Shown here: positions 1 to 7,850 of the stretch, piece by piece | Numbering within the stretch: the stretch's first letter is position 1 | Layout of the letters: every line of letters begins with the position of its first letter | Source of the DNA: Paenibacillus sp. FSL R5-0517 | Lineage (GTDB): Bacteria; Bacillota; Bacilli; Paenibacillales; Paenibacillaceae | Assembly: GCF_037974355.1 (NCBI RefSeq) | Contig: NZ_CP150235.1 | Span: 4,526,001 to 4,590,000 of the forward strand | DNA length: 64,000 nucleotides | Direction of reading: 5' to 3' | Notes under the pieces: generated by a model | Told to the model about the DNA's origin: nothing | Database searches by the model: none | The model's input: the letters and a program-made list of their open reading frames with translations, nothing else | Position numbers and translations under genes: made by a program

Positions 1-1086
1 CTCGCGGCGTGCTGCATTGACCTGATCACGAGGATTGAATCGTTGCAGTGCCGCCCGAAGACGCTCCTGCTTCTCTCCAGTCCATTTCATACGCGTATCC
101 ACTGTTCTCAACAGCCGTTGATGCATCATATCCAGTCGTTCCGTGTGCTGCATCAAGGTACGTCTTGGATGAACAAGCACCGGCGAACGCTGTAATCTTG
201 CGAGCCGTTCACGATTGTGGATAGCACGCTGACGCAAGCTGTGTTGTAACTGGCGCTGACGTTGTGCAATCTGATCCAGCAACTCAGCTCGATTAGGTAC
301 AGCCAGCTCCGCAGCAGCTGTTGGCGTCGCCGCACGCAGATCAGCCGCAAAATCCGCAATCGTAAAGTCCGTTTCGTGTCCAACTGCAGAAATAACAGGT
401 ATATCCGAAGCGACGATCGCTCTTGCCACTATCTCCTCGTTAAAAGCCCACAATTCCTCTAGTGAGCCGCCTCCACGTCCAACGATGAGTATGTCGGCTT
501 CTCCCATCCGGTTCAAGTTGCCAATCGCCTTAACAATGGAAGGCGCAGCACCTTTGCCTTGAACCAGCACAGGATATAAAACCACTTTAGCAGATGGATA
601 CCTGCGCTGAAGTGTAATCATGATGTCCCGTACCGCTGCTCCCGTCGGTGAAGTAACAACACCAATGGTCTGCGGATAACGCGGGATCTCTCTTTTGCGC
701 GAAGGTGAAAATAAGCCTTCATCCTCCAGCTTTTTCTTCAGCTGTTCGTAAGCCAGATACAGACTGCCGATCCCGTCCGGCTGCATGTGAGTAGCGTAGA
801 ATTGATACTGCCCATCCCGTTCATACACCGAGACATTACCACGGGCAATAACCCTTGCACCCTCCTTCGGTACAAAGGGTAATCGCTGGTTATGGGAGGC
901 AAACATAATCGACTTAATCCGGCTGTCCTTGTCCTTCAATGTAAAATACATATGGCCGCTGGAGTGATGTGTGAAATTGGATATCTCTCCGCGTAACCAA
1001 ACGTCCGACAGGACCTGATCCGATTCCAGTTTCATCCGAATGTATCGGTTCAGGTCTTTGATGGAGTAGATCTTTTGATCTGCCAC
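1..1086 (-). CDS. xseA: Exodeoxyribonuclease VII large subunit, partial (3' end off window)
   Basis: XseA is the large, catalytic subunit of exonuclease VII, which degrades single-stranded DNA from both ends together with XseB. I read 362 codons from a GTG at 1086-1084; the frame stays open to base 1, so the C-terminal part of this roughly 450-residue family is missing. The N-terminal ~100 residues look like the OB-fold ssDNA-binding domain (DVWLRGEISNF, then HMYFTLKD). The catalytic domain follows, with IGVVTSPTGAAVRDI and the glycine-rich VGRGGGSLEELWAFNE near residues 190-205. The start lies 11 bases past the folD stop. The ribosome site is weak, and translational coupling to folD is likely (inference). 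The order nusB-folD-xseA is the usual Bacillus order. Confidence 0.95.
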   Translation of the reverse strand, partial: MADQKIYSIKDLNRYIRMKLESDQVLSDVWLRGEISNFTHHSSGHMYFTLKDKDSRIKSIMFASHNQRLPFVPKEGARVIARGNVSVYERDGQYQFYATHMQPDGIGSLYLAYEQLKKKLEDEGLFSPSRKREIPRYPQTIGVVTSPTGAAVRDIMITLQRRYPSAKVVLYPVLVQGKGAAPSIVKAIGNLNRMGEADILIVGRGGGSLEELWAFNEEIVARAIVASDIPVISAVGHETDFTIADFAADLRAATPTAAAELAVPNRAELLDQIAQRQRQLQHSLRQRAIHNRERLARLQRSPVLVHPRRTLMQHTERLDMMHQRLLRTVDTRMKWTGEKQERLRAALQRFNPRDQVNAARRE

Positions 1087-1096
1087 AGACAGAGCC

Positions 1097-1954
1097 CTAG
1101 GCCAATCCGTGAGCGCGTTTGGCAGCGATCAGTGTATTTTGCATCAGCATTGTGATTGTCATTGGACCAACACCACCAGGAACCGGTGTAATTGGACCAG
1201 ATACTGCCTTCACGCTCTCAAAGTCTACATCTCCTGCCAGTTTGCCGTTCTCCAAACGGTTCATGCCGACATCGATGACCACAGCACCCGGTTTAACAAA
1301 ATCAGCATCCACAAAGTTTGCACGACCGATAGCTACCACCAAAATATCAGCCTGACGCGTGATTTCTTTCATGTTTGCTGTGCGGGAGTGACACATGGTT
1401 ACCGTTGCATTCTCGCGTTGGAGCAACAGCGATACCGGTTTGCCAACGATATTGCTTCTTCCGATAACCACTGCATGTTTACCAGACATTTCGAGTCCAG
1501 TACGCTTGATCAGTTCAATGACACCTGCTGGGGTACATGGAAGCAGACTATCGTCTCCAATCACGAGATTACCAACATTAACTGGATGGAATCCATCTAC
1601 GTCTTTATCCACAGCAATCGCATCAATGACCGCTTTCTCTTCGATATGTTTCGGCAGTGGGAGTTGAACCAAAATTCCGTTAATGGATTGTTGATTGTTC
1701 AGCTTGTCCACCAGCGCGAGCAGATCTTCTTGGGATGTGTCTGCATCCAAACGATGCACTTCGGAGTAGAATCCGAGGTCATGACATGCTTTTTCTTTAT
1801 TACGCACATATACTTGGGATGCCGGATCTTCCCCGACGAGCACAACAGCCAGACCAGGTACTACCCCCTGTTCGCTAAGCTGTTTTACTTCTGCTGTCAT
1901 GCTTGCGCGGATCTCTTGGGATACTTCTTTACCGTTAATAATAGATGCTGTCAT
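1097..1954 (-). CDS. folD: Bifunctional methylenetetrahydrofolate dehydrogenase / methenyltetrahydrofolate cyclohydrolase
   Basis: FolD interconverts 5,10-methylene-THF, 5,10-methenyl-THF and 10-formyl-THF in the cytosol, supplying one-carbon units for purines and initiator tRNA. The protein has 285 residues, the usual length. It shows the substrate region with YVRNKEKAC near residue 50, LVQLPLPKHI near 97-106, the NADP-binding segment VVIGRSNIVGKPVSLLL near 162-178, and the C-terminal signature PITPVPGGVGPMT. The start is an ATG preceded by AAGGGAGAG at good spacing. It sits between nusB and xseA; the 117-bp gap to nusB contains a short repeat element (1989-2057). Confidence 0.98.
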   Translation of the reverse strand: MTASIINGKEVSQEIRASMTAEVKQLSEQGVVPGLAVVLVGEDPASQVYVRNKEKACHDLGFYSEVHRLDADTSQEDLLALVDKLNNQQSINGILVQLPLPKHIEEKAVIDAIAVDKDVDGFHPVNVGNLVIGDDSLLPCTPAGVIELIKRTGLEMSGKHAVVIGRSNIVGKPVSLLLQRENATVTMCHSRTANMKEITRQADILVVAIGRANFVDADFVKPGAVVIDVGMNRLENGKLAGDVDFESVKAVSGPITPVPGGVGPMTITMLMQNTLIAAKRAHGLA

Positions 1955-1988
1955 TGTACTCTCTCTCCCTTATGTGAATATAAAATTA

Positions 1989-2057
1989 GAGGTTGTTCAA
2001 AAAAACCGCTTTTGATTACGAGGAGCACTGAAAACCGGTCCTTTTGAACACGCACTA
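1989..2057. repeat. Dispersed hairpin repeat, family B, copy 1
   Basis: The folD-nusB gap holds an imperfect inverted repeat with arms GTTCAAAA (1995-2002) and TTTTGAAC (2042-2049), framed by AGGTTGTTCAAAA on the left and CTTTTGAACACGCAC on the right. A second copy with the same arms and the same GCAC tail lies at 30257-30299 in the metG leader. The middle parts differ. Two copies are enough to call it a repeat; its function is unknown. Confidence 0.6.
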
Positions 2058-2071
2058 TGGTTAATCATAAC

Positions 2072-2524
2072 TTAAGACAATTTTGCTTTAATGGCATCAA
2101 CTTCCTGAATCATGCGTCCAAGTACGCCATTGACAAACTTGCCGGATTCTTCTGTACCAAAATATTTGGACAGTTCAATCGCTTCATTGACAGAAACCTT
2201 TGCCGGAATGTCATCACGGAACACCATTTCATACGTAGACAGTCGTAAAATCTGGCGATCTACACGCGAAAGACGGCTAATCTGCCAACCTTTCAAATAA
2301 TCCACGAGCAATCCGTCGATGGCTTCCTTATTGTTCCAAGCTCCTTGTACAATCTCAGTAACATAAGTACGCATTACATCTGCATCGCGAATAACCACTT
2401 CGGTTTCATTATCTTCAGCAGCTTCATTGATCAACATGTTTACAGCTTCTGCTGCACCCACCTCATTCATTTCCATCTGATACAGACTTTGTACTGCAAT
2501 TTCCCTTGCCAAACGTCTTTTCAT
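2072..2524 (-). CDS. nusB: Transcription antitermination factor NusB
   Basis: NusB binds boxA RNA with NusE (ribosomal protein S10) and supports processive rRNA transcription. The 150-residue helical protein begins MKRRLAREIAVQSLYQMEM, and has the family segment DYLKGWQISRLSRVDRQIL and the C-terminal AIELSKYFGTEESGKFVNG. I chose the ATG at 2524 because AGGAGG lies six bases upstream; an in-frame ATG at 2581 would add 19 atypical residues. It stands behind a long-loop terminator-like hairpin (2653-2737), so it may have its own promoter or depend on read-through from the amaP genes. Confidence 0.97.
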   Translation of the reverse strand: MKRRLAREIAVQSLYQMEMNEVGAAEAVNMLINEAAEDNETEVVIRDADVMRTYVTEIVQGAWNNKEAIDGLLVDYLKGWQISRLSRVDRQILRLSTYEMVFRDDIPAKVSVNEAIELSKYFGTEESGKFVNGVLGRMIQEVDAIKAKLS

Positions 2525-2652
2525 GTCCTGCCTCCTGCAGCGCTCCTTCTGGAGCGTCATCATGCTTATTTTATAATCCATGCAACCATCTCATCAAGTC
2601 CTCAAGGGATTAGTCGATGGCTTCCACGGTATTGTTATTGTTATCTCTTTTC

Positions 2653-2737
2653 ACAAAAAAACCTGCAATACGTCTCCTCCAAAAAACGGGCAACCTAAAC
2701 TACAGCTCTATTTTCGGAAGAAACATATTGCAGGGTT
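2653..2737 (-). terminator. Large-loop terminator-like hairpin between DUF2273 gene and nusB
   Basis: On the minus strand AACCCTGCAAT (2737-2727) pairs with ATTGCAGGTT (2669-2660) and is followed at once by a run of seven T. A second stem inside the loop (CTTCCGAAAA with TTTTTTGGAGG) also pairs throughout, allowing G-U pairs. This looks like an intrinsic terminator or attenuator ahead of nusB. Confidence 0.55.
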
Positions 2738-2745
2738 CAGGTAGG

Positions 2746-2979
2746 TCATTTAAACGGACGCCAGCGATCGCCCAGCCATTGTCCCCACTCCCTCCAGGGA
2801 ATGGACGAACCCAGCTTCGAATCGCTTCGTCTGCCTAACGTATAACCGATGAACACCAAAAGTGCAAAGAACAACATATCCCAAAAACCGATCCATACAT
2901 AAAGAAATCCAAAAAAGATGCCGCCGATAATTCCGGTAATTCGGCCTCTATGACTATCCCAAATCTCTTTCCACAGCAT
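2746..2979 (-). CDS. DUF2273 small membrane protein
   Basis: A 77-residue membrane protein of the DUF2273 family, found with Asp23/AmaP alkaline-shock genes in Firmicutes. A short N-terminus (MLWKEIWDSHRGRITG) leads into two hydrophobic segments at about residues 14-30 and 33-50, then a basic, tryptophan-rich tail (SIPWREWGQWLGDRWRPFK). Its ribosome site GAGGTGAG overlaps the stop region of amaP, so the two are translationally linked. The role is not established; the context suggests a membrane partner of AmaP/Asp23 (inference). Confidence 0.85.
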   Translation of the reverse strand: MLWKEIWDSHRGRITGIIGGIFFGFLYVWIGFWDMLFFALLVFIGYTLGRRSDSKLGSSIPWREWGQWLGDRWRPFK

Positions 2980-2993
2980 CAGTGAAACTCACC

Positions 2994-3542
2994 TCATTCC
3001 ACTCGACTCTTGTAGTTAGGCGACTGGGTTACATTGGCGATATACACCGTTACAAAAGAAACCGGGATGCCCGTGATCTCTTGTACATGATCATGTATCG
3101 CCTTTTGCAGATCAGAAGTCAGCGCAGGAATAGGTGTCTCACCATCCACTACCGCACGAATCATAATCTCCAGTCCTGACTCAACCACGCGTATGCGTGC
3201 CTTGACATCACGTACTCCCCGGAACCGGGAAGTTGCCTTCAAACAGAGATTCTCAATCGTCTCCATCGAAATCTGTACATCACCAAACTCCGTACGTTGA
3301 TCTACAGACGGCAACGATGCACGCTCACGCCGAACCGAGATGTAGAAAAATCGCAAACTCAGGACAAACAAAATGGCTGCTGCAATAACCGATGCAACAA
3401 TAACGTTTTGTTCCTGCTGATAATTCAATTCGTAAGGCAGCACACCGCTGATCAGAAGAATGACGGCTGCCGATATTGCTCCAACGCTTATGCTGTATAT
3501 AAACAACAGAAGCCGATCCAGTATTTTAGCCACGAACTGCAC
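2994..3542 (-). CDS. amaP: Alkaline shock response membrane anchor protein AmaP
   Basis: AmaP anchors Asp23-family proteins to the membrane and is linked to cell-envelope stress. The 182-residue protein has two N-terminal membrane segments, about residues 9-33 (LLLFIYSISVGAISAAVILL) and 46-66, then a cytosolic Asp23-like domain. Characteristic parts are FGDVQISMETIENLCLKA, VVESGLEIMIRAVVDGE and the C-terminal VSFVTVYIANV. It lies between an asp23 gene and the DUF2273 gene on the same strand, matching the asp23-amaP pairing known in Staphylococcus. Confidence 0.9.
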   Translation of the reverse strand: MQFVAKILDRLLLFIYSISVGAISAAVILLISGVLPYELNYQQEQNVIVASVIAAAILFVLSLRFFYISVRRERASLPSVDQRTEFGDVQISMETIENLCLKATSRFRGVRDVKARIRVVESGLEIMIRAVVDGETPIPALTSDLQKAIHDHVQEITGIPVSFVTVYIANVTQSPNYKSRVE

Positions 3543-3630
3543 AGCCTCCCTTGCTCACTAACATGACTTAACCTGTTCACTAGCAAAAATGAGATCGTCA
3601 TCTAGCTTTCACTATAATGAAGACCTGTCC

Positions 3631-3675
3631 AAGACGGGGATAACCCCCGGCAGAATATGCCGGGGGAATCTGTCT
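3631..3675 (-). terminator. Strong hairpin between asp23 and amaP
   Basis: A perfect 9-bp stem (CCCCCGGCA / TGCCGGGGG, 5-base loop) is extended by outer pairs GAT/ATC and AAGAC/GTCTT. Neither strand has a clear U-run directly after the stem, so this may be a partial terminator or an RNA-processing or stability hairpin rather than a full stop. Confidence 0.5.
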
Positions 3676-3679
3676 TCTT

Positions 3680-4090
3680 TTATTTTACGCGCTGACTGTT
3701 CAGGTCGATCTCTTCCACTTTCTCGGTGCTCTTGAACTGAACGTCATGAATGTGCACATTCACTTCATTCACATTCAATCCTGTCATGTTCTCAATGGAA
3801 CGTTTCACGTTCTGTTGAATCTCCGTAGCTACCTGTGGCAGACGGTATCCGTACTCGATAATTACGGAAACATCAACTGCAGCTTCACGTTGGCCCACTT
3901 CAACTTTAACACCTTTGGAAAGATTTTTGCGGCCAAGCAATTCAGCAAATCCGCCAGCGAATCCGCCACTCATGCCTGCAACACCCTTTACTTCAAGGGT
4001 TGCCAATCCAGCAATCACTTCAATAACTTCAGGTGCGATTTGGATTTCACCGATATCCGTTCGTTCAAATTCAGTCGGTAGTGTACTCAT
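3680..4090 (-). CDS. yqhY: Asp23/Gls24 family envelope stress protein (YqhY-like)
   Basis: A 136-residue Asp23/Gls24 (DUF322) protein. YqhY is cotranscribed with accBC in Bacillus and its loss disturbs acetyl-CoA carboxylase control. Family features are GEIQIAPEVIEVIAGLATLEVKGV at the N-terminus, a glycine-rich GMSGGFAGGFAELLGRK, VDVSVIIEYGYRLPQVATEIQ, and the C-terminal NEVNVHIHDVQF. It follows accC on the same strand, but 218 bp with three hairpins separate them, so expression may be adjusted independently of accC (inference). Confidence 0.93.
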   Translation of the reverse strand: MSTLPTEFERTDIGEIQIAPEVIEVIAGLATLEVKGVAGMSGGFAGGFAELLGRKNLSKGVKVEVGQREAAVDVSVIIEYGYRLPQVATEIQQNVKRSIENMTGLNVNEVNVHIHDVQFKSTEKVEEIDLNSQRVK

Positions 4091-4148
4091 AACTGTTCAA
4101 CACACCTTTCGCGAGATAAGTTTGCGGCCATCCGTCAGGGCGCTGGAC

Positions 4149-4239
4149 TCAGGTTAGATAACCTTCAGAACCCTTCCGGTCCGGCTTTACCGGAACTCCT
4201 GCAAACATCCGCGAGGTGCGGGCTTATCCTTTGCAGGAG
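4149..4239 (-). other. Cluster of three hairpins in the accC-asp23 gap
   Basis: Three inverted repeats occur in a row: AGGTT/AACCT (4151-4164), a perfect 7-bp TTCCGGT/ACCGGAA (4174-4195), and a perfect 10-bp CTCCTGCAAA/TTTGCAGGAG (4196-4205 with 4230-4239) that encloses CCGC/GCGG. No U-run follows, so a plain terminator is unlikely. It may be a structured 5' leader of asp23 or a processing site. Confidence 0.5.
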
Positions 4240-4308
4240 ACATGCGCTCTTATTATTACATACTATATCATTTGGGCTACATTATGACAAACAAGCCCAA
4301 TATACCTA

Positions 4309-5652
4309 TTAAATCTCGTTTTCCTCAAGAAATTTGATATCAAAGTCACCACGAATGAACGTTGGGTGCTCCAGCAATTTCTGATGGAAAGGAATGGTTG
4401 TAGATATGCCCTCAATCGCAAATTCCCCAAGTGCACGCTTCATCTTGGCAATCGCCTCTTCACGATTCGCTCCCCACACAATCAATTTTGCGATCATGGA
4501 GTCGTAGAAAGGTGAAATGGTATAACCAGGATACGCAGCACTATCTACACGAACGCCAGGTCCTCCTGGTGCAAGGTAGAATCCGATTTTGCCTGGTGAT
4601 GGCATAAAGTTACGGTCCGGATCTTCTGCATTGATACGACATTCGATGGACCAGCCATTGATAACCACGTCTTCCTGACGGAATGAAAGTGGGTTGCCTT
4701 CCGCTACAGAGATCATCTCACGGATCAGATCCACGCCAGTAACCATCTCAGTTACCGGGTGCTCTACCTGAATACGCGTATTCATCTCCATGAAATAGAA
4801 CTCGCCATTCGGGCTGAGCAGAAACTCCAATGTACCTGCTCCAGAGTAATCCACAGCAAGGGCAGCCCGTACCGCAGCTTCGCCCATAAGTGTACGCACA
4901 TCTTCGGAGAGAATCGGACATGGAGCTTCTTCTACCAATTTCTGGCGGCGACGCTGAACCGAGCAATCACGCTCTCCCAAATGTGCTGCATTTCCGTGTT
5001 TATCAGCAATAATCTGAATTTCCACGTGTTTCATGCCTGTCAGGAATTTCTCCAGATACACACCTGCATTACCAAATGCCTTTTGTGCTTCCTGCTGAGC
5101 AGCCGTAATCTGCTTAATCAGCGTCTCTTCATCTTCGGCAATACGAATCCCCTTACCTCCGCCACCGGCAGTAGCTTTGATAATGATAGGATATCCGATA
5201 TCTCTAGCAATCATGATGGCTTCTTCCATACTTTCGACGAGACCGTCTGATCCAGGAATAACAGGTACTCCTGCATCTTTCATCGTCTGTTTGGCAACAG
5301 CCTTGTCCCCCATTTTGGTAATGGCTTCGGGTGAAGGGCCGATGAATGTAATGTTGCAGGAACCACAGATTTCTGCAAAGTCAGCATTCTCCGCCAAAAA
5401 ACCATAACCAGGGTGGATTGCATCACATTCCGTCAGGGTAGCTACACTCATCAGGTTGGTGAAGTTCAGATAACTGTCCTTGGACAGTGTCGGTCCGATA
5501 CAGTAAGCCTCATCTGCAAGACGAACATGCAGAGAATCCTTGTCCGCTTCCGAATAGACGGCTACCGTTGAGATGCCGATTTCGCGGCAGGCACGAATAA
5601 TACGTACCGCAATCTCTCCACGGTTCGCAATCAATATTTTTTGAAATTTCAT
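4309..5652 (-). CDS. accC: Acetyl-CoA carboxylase, biotin carboxylase subunit
   Basis: AccC carboxylates biotin on AccB using ATP and bicarbonate, the first half of malonyl-CoA synthesis. The 447-residue protein has the N-terminal LIANRGEIAVRIIRACREIG, the ATP-grasp glycine loop IIIKATAGGGGKGIRI, the catalytic region YFMEMNTRIQVEHPVTE and the C-terminal biotin-carboxylase domain. I chose the ATG at 5652, nine to ten bases after AAGGAGG, rather than the in-frame ATG at 5679. It follows accB closely in one operon. accA and accD are not in the window, as is usual. Confidence 0.98.
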   Translation of the reverse strand: MKFQKILIANRGEIAVRIIRACREIGISTVAVYSEADKDSLHVRLADEAYCIGPTLSKDSYLNFTNLMSVATLTECDAIHPGYGFLAENADFAEICGSCNITFIGPSPEAITKMGDKAVAKQTMKDAGVPVIPGSDGLVESMEEAIMIARDIGYPIIIKATAGGGGKGIRIAEDEETLIKQITAAQQEAQKAFGNAGVYLEKFLTGMKHVEIQIIADKHGNAAHLGERDCSVQRRRQKLVEEAPCPILSEDVRTLMGEAAVRAALAVDYSGAGTLEFLLSPNGEFYFMEMNTRIQVEHPVTEMVTGVDLIREMISVAEGNPLSFRQEDVVINGWSIECRINAEDPDRNFMPSPGKIGFYLAPGGPGVRVDSAAYPGYTISPFYDSMIAKLIVWGANREEAIAKMKRALGEFAIEGISTTIPFHQKLLEHPTFIRGDFDIKFLEENEI

Positions 5653-5707
5653 TTCGTTTTGTCCTCCTTCGAAGCTCATGCGGTTAGCTGTTAACCAGCT
5701 ATAACGG

Positions 5708-6178
5708 TTATTCCGGTTTCACCAGGAAAAGGGGCTGCCCATACTCGACCAGCTGTCCGTTCTCAACCAGCACTTCAACGATTTCTCCCTTGATGTCCGC
5801 ATCAAGCTCGTTCATCAGCTTCATGGCTTCGATGATACATACCGTTGTTTTCTCAACAACTTTATCACCTGCGCTCACAAAAGGACCCGCTTCCGGCGAG
5901 GAAGCTCTGTAAAAAGTACCTACCATCGGAGATACAATTTTATGTAAATGACTTGTAGTATCGACCTGCGGTGCAGCTTCACTTACCACTGCTGCCGGCT
6001 GTACTTGCGGAGCAGCAATCATTTGCGGTTGCACAGCAGCTGCTTGAACATACTCCGTTTTGCCCGGTTTGCGGATCGATAACCGTGATCCTTCATTTTC
6101 AATTTCCAACTCTTGAACGGAACTTTCATCTACCAGTTTGATCAGTTCTTTAATCTCACTCAATTTAAACATTTCCAT
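5708..6178 (-). CDS. accB: Acetyl-CoA carboxylase, biotin carboxyl carrier protein
   Basis: AccB carries the biotin that shuttles CO2 from biotin carboxylase to the carboxyltransferase. The 156-residue protein has an N-terminal docking part (KLSEIKELIKLVDESSVQEL), an Ala/Pro/Gln-rich linker (about 45-75) and a C-terminal biotinyl domain with IIEAMKLMNEL, in which Lys120 should be biotinylated. The ATG is preceded by AAGGAGTGA at good spacing. A sigma-A-like promoter lies just upstream, and the spoIIIA terminator sits immediately before it. Confidence 0.97.
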   Translation of the reverse strand: MEMFKLSEIKELIKLVDESSVQELEIENEGSRLSIRKPGKTEYVQAAAVQPQMIAAPQVQPAAVVSEAAPQVDTTSHLHKIVSPMVGTFYRASSPEAGPFVSAGDKVVEKTTVCIIEAMKLMNELDADIKGEIVEVLVENGQLVEYGQPLFLVKPE

Positions 6179-6234
6179 TATTCACTCCTTCGGCATCATG
6201 CCAGTCTCACTAGGACGGTCATATGGCTTTATGT

Positions 6235-6262
6235 ATTATATCATAATCATTAAAAATGGAAA
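6235..6262 (-). promoter_or_regulatory. Candidate sigma-A promoter of accBC
   Basis: On the minus strand TTTCCA (6262-6257) and a perfect TATAAT (6240-6235) are separated by 16 bases, about 57 bases before the accB ATG. The -35 box matches only four of six positions and overlaps the spoIIIA terminator hairpin. Confidence 0.5.
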
Positions 6263-6302
6263 GAGCCCGAGAGTGGAACAAGCTCCCGGGACTGCTTTTC
6301 CA
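6250..6302 (-). terminator. Intrinsic terminator of the spoIIIA operon
   Basis: Ten bases after the spoIIIAH stop, a stem GGAAAAGC..CCCGGGAG pairs with CTCTCGGGCTCTTTCC and is followed by ATTTTT on the minus strand. This closes the spoIIIA transcript just before accB. Confidence 0.75.
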
Positions 6303-6311
6303 TGATTTGGA

Positions 6312-7130
6312 TTACTGCTCTGTGACGTATTGCACACTGATTTTGTTCTGTGAAACGGCTAATTCTTTCATCACCAGATCCACAATGGATACCGCCTGTT
6401 TTACATCCAGTTTGTCACTGAGGACCACCACTTTATACTTGTCGGATTCTTCTTGAACAATCGCATTGGCGAACTGTTGGGAGAGGGTCTCCTCAATGCC
6501 TGTGATTTTGGCTTCTTTTTCTTCCAAGGTACGGAGCTGCTCCGTTGCTTTTGCATTCTCTTCTGGTGTTTTACTCAAGTCGCCTGCCACAGTCATCAGT
6601 TCCTCATACTTGCGATTGTTGCTCTCTTCACGCTGCCATTGATAGTTCTGGAACTGGCTGCTCGCAGATGCTGCCGTATTCTGCTCTTCCATTTCCTTGA
6701 GGACTTCCTCATCAGTCTTGGTTGCAGTGCCCCCAGCCTGACCGTCTGTCTCCGGTGTGGTTGCTGCCCCTTTGTCGGTCTCTTTGCCTGTTTCACCCTT
6801 ATTCTCTCCCGGTTCGGCAGCAGGTGTTTTCTCTGTATTTCCAGCTTCTTTACCTTCCGTAGCCGCCGGTTCTTCCACAGCGCCAGCCGCACTTGGATCA
6901 CTTTCAACTTCGCCGCTACTTACTACTTCATTCACAACCAATCCTTCTGTAGGATCAAGAATGCCTGCCGTCTCCTTCGCTTCCCCTTGCTTGATTCCAT
7001 CGACTTGCTGACTGTCAGCCACCGGCGCGTTGATTGGACCGGAATCTTCAGTGAACAGATAATACGCGGACAAAATGACCATCAGACTCAGCATGGAAAC
7101 GAGCCATACCGTTTGACGTTTGTTATTCAT
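6312..7130 (-). CDS. spoIIIAH: Stage III sporulation protein AH
   Basis: SpoIIIAH is the mother-cell membrane protein that pairs with forespore SpoIIQ across the intermembrane space and forms part of the A-Q channel. The 272-residue protein has one N-terminal membrane segment (about residues 8-27, VWLVSMLSLMVILSAYYLF), a long low-complexity linker rich in Glu, Ala, Thr, Pro and Gly (about 45-145), and a C-terminal ring-building domain (about 165-272). That domain contains NRKYEELMTVAGDLSKTPEE and KYKVVVLSDKLDVKQAVSIVD. It is longer than the ~218-residue B. subtilis protein, mainly through the linker. ATG preceded by GAGGAGG. Last gene of the operon. Confidence 0.95.
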   Translation of the reverse strand: MNNKRQTVWLVSMLSLMVILSAYYLFTEDSGPINAPVADSQQVDGIKQGEAKETAGILDPTEGLVVNEVVSSGEVESDPSAAGAVEEPAATEGKEAGNTEKTPAAEPGENKGETGKETDKGAATTPETDGQAGGTATKTDEEVLKEMEEQNTAASASSQFQNYQWQREESNNRKYEELMTVAGDLSKTPEENAKATEQLRTLEEKEAKITGIEETLSQQFANAIVQEESDKYKVVVLSDKLDVKQAVSIVDLVMKELAVSQNKISVQYVTEQ

Positions 7131-7196
7131 TAGAACTTCCTCCTCAAATTAGCTTCAATCTTATGAGAATTGAATCTTGTGATTCAACAAACCAAA

Positions 7197-7835
7197 TTAG
7201 TCTTGTTTGCGTGGTACAACCGAGATCCGGTAGGCTGCCACATTCAGTCCTTTTTCTACAGCATCGGTTATCAGGTCCTTCACAACCTTGTTCTCTGCAC
7301 CCCTCGCAACCACAAGCACACCACGGATCTGCGGTTTGAGCTTTTTGGTCACTATGGGTGTCTGATCCCCTGATATTTCGTACGTAATAATCTCACCATC
7401 ACGGGTGTATTGCGTCATATGTCGTTTGCCCCCGCTGGCATCCGTTTCTTCGGTAAGTTGCTGAGAATCCTTAACGTTCCGCTGAACGACCAGTTCTTCT
7501 GTGGAGTCCACGGTAACCATCACATCAACTGTCCCCACACCAACGATGTTTTCCAACACACCTTTGATTTTGTCTTCAAATGCAATTTCGATCGCCTGAA
7601 AAGGATTCTGTTCCGACGGATCACTCTGTATGGATGCCATGGATGTTGCCGGGTCCGGTGGTTCCCGACCGATATTTTCGGAATCAATTTTTTTGACATT
7701 GACAAAGGAATTGAACAGCATGATTCCCACGCCGATCAAACCAAGGATAATCAGCCAACGGAAGGTTTGACTCCGCCTTGCCCCACCCTCTCCGCCACCC
7801 ATCCAGGTTTCCATCTTTTTGAACCATTGTTTCAT
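7197..7835 (-). CDS. spoIIIAG: Stage III sporulation protein AG
   Basis: SpoIIIAG forms a large ring of the feeding-tube apparatus in the outer forespore membrane. The 212-residue protein has a short cytosolic N-terminus, one membrane segment (about residues 27-46, WLIILGLIGVGIMLFNSF), and an extracytoplasmic ring-building domain. That domain contains NIVGVGTVDVMVTVDSTEEL and the C-terminal IRGVLVVARGAENKVVKDL, typical of the family. It lies between spoIIIAF and spoIIIAH with short gaps, in the canonical order. Confidence 0.96.
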   Translation of the reverse strand: MKQWFKKMETWMGGGEGGARRSQTFRWLIILGLIGVGIMLFNSFVNVKKIDSENIGREPPDPATSMASIQSDPSEQNPFQAIEIAFEDKIKGVLENIVGVGTVDVMVTVDSTEELVVQRNVKDSQQLTEETDASGGKRHMTQYTRDGEIITYEISGDQTPIVTKKLKPQIRGVLVVARGAENKVVKDLITDAVEKGLNVAAYRISVVPRKQD

Positions 7836-7850
7836 CGGATACCCTCCTTC

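Noticed and set aside
1109..2047. A 312-codon open frame on the plus strand across folD
   Set aside because: It is antisense to folD, whose protein matches its family from end to end. Composition is atypical (many Cys, His, Phe), as expected of a shadow frame.
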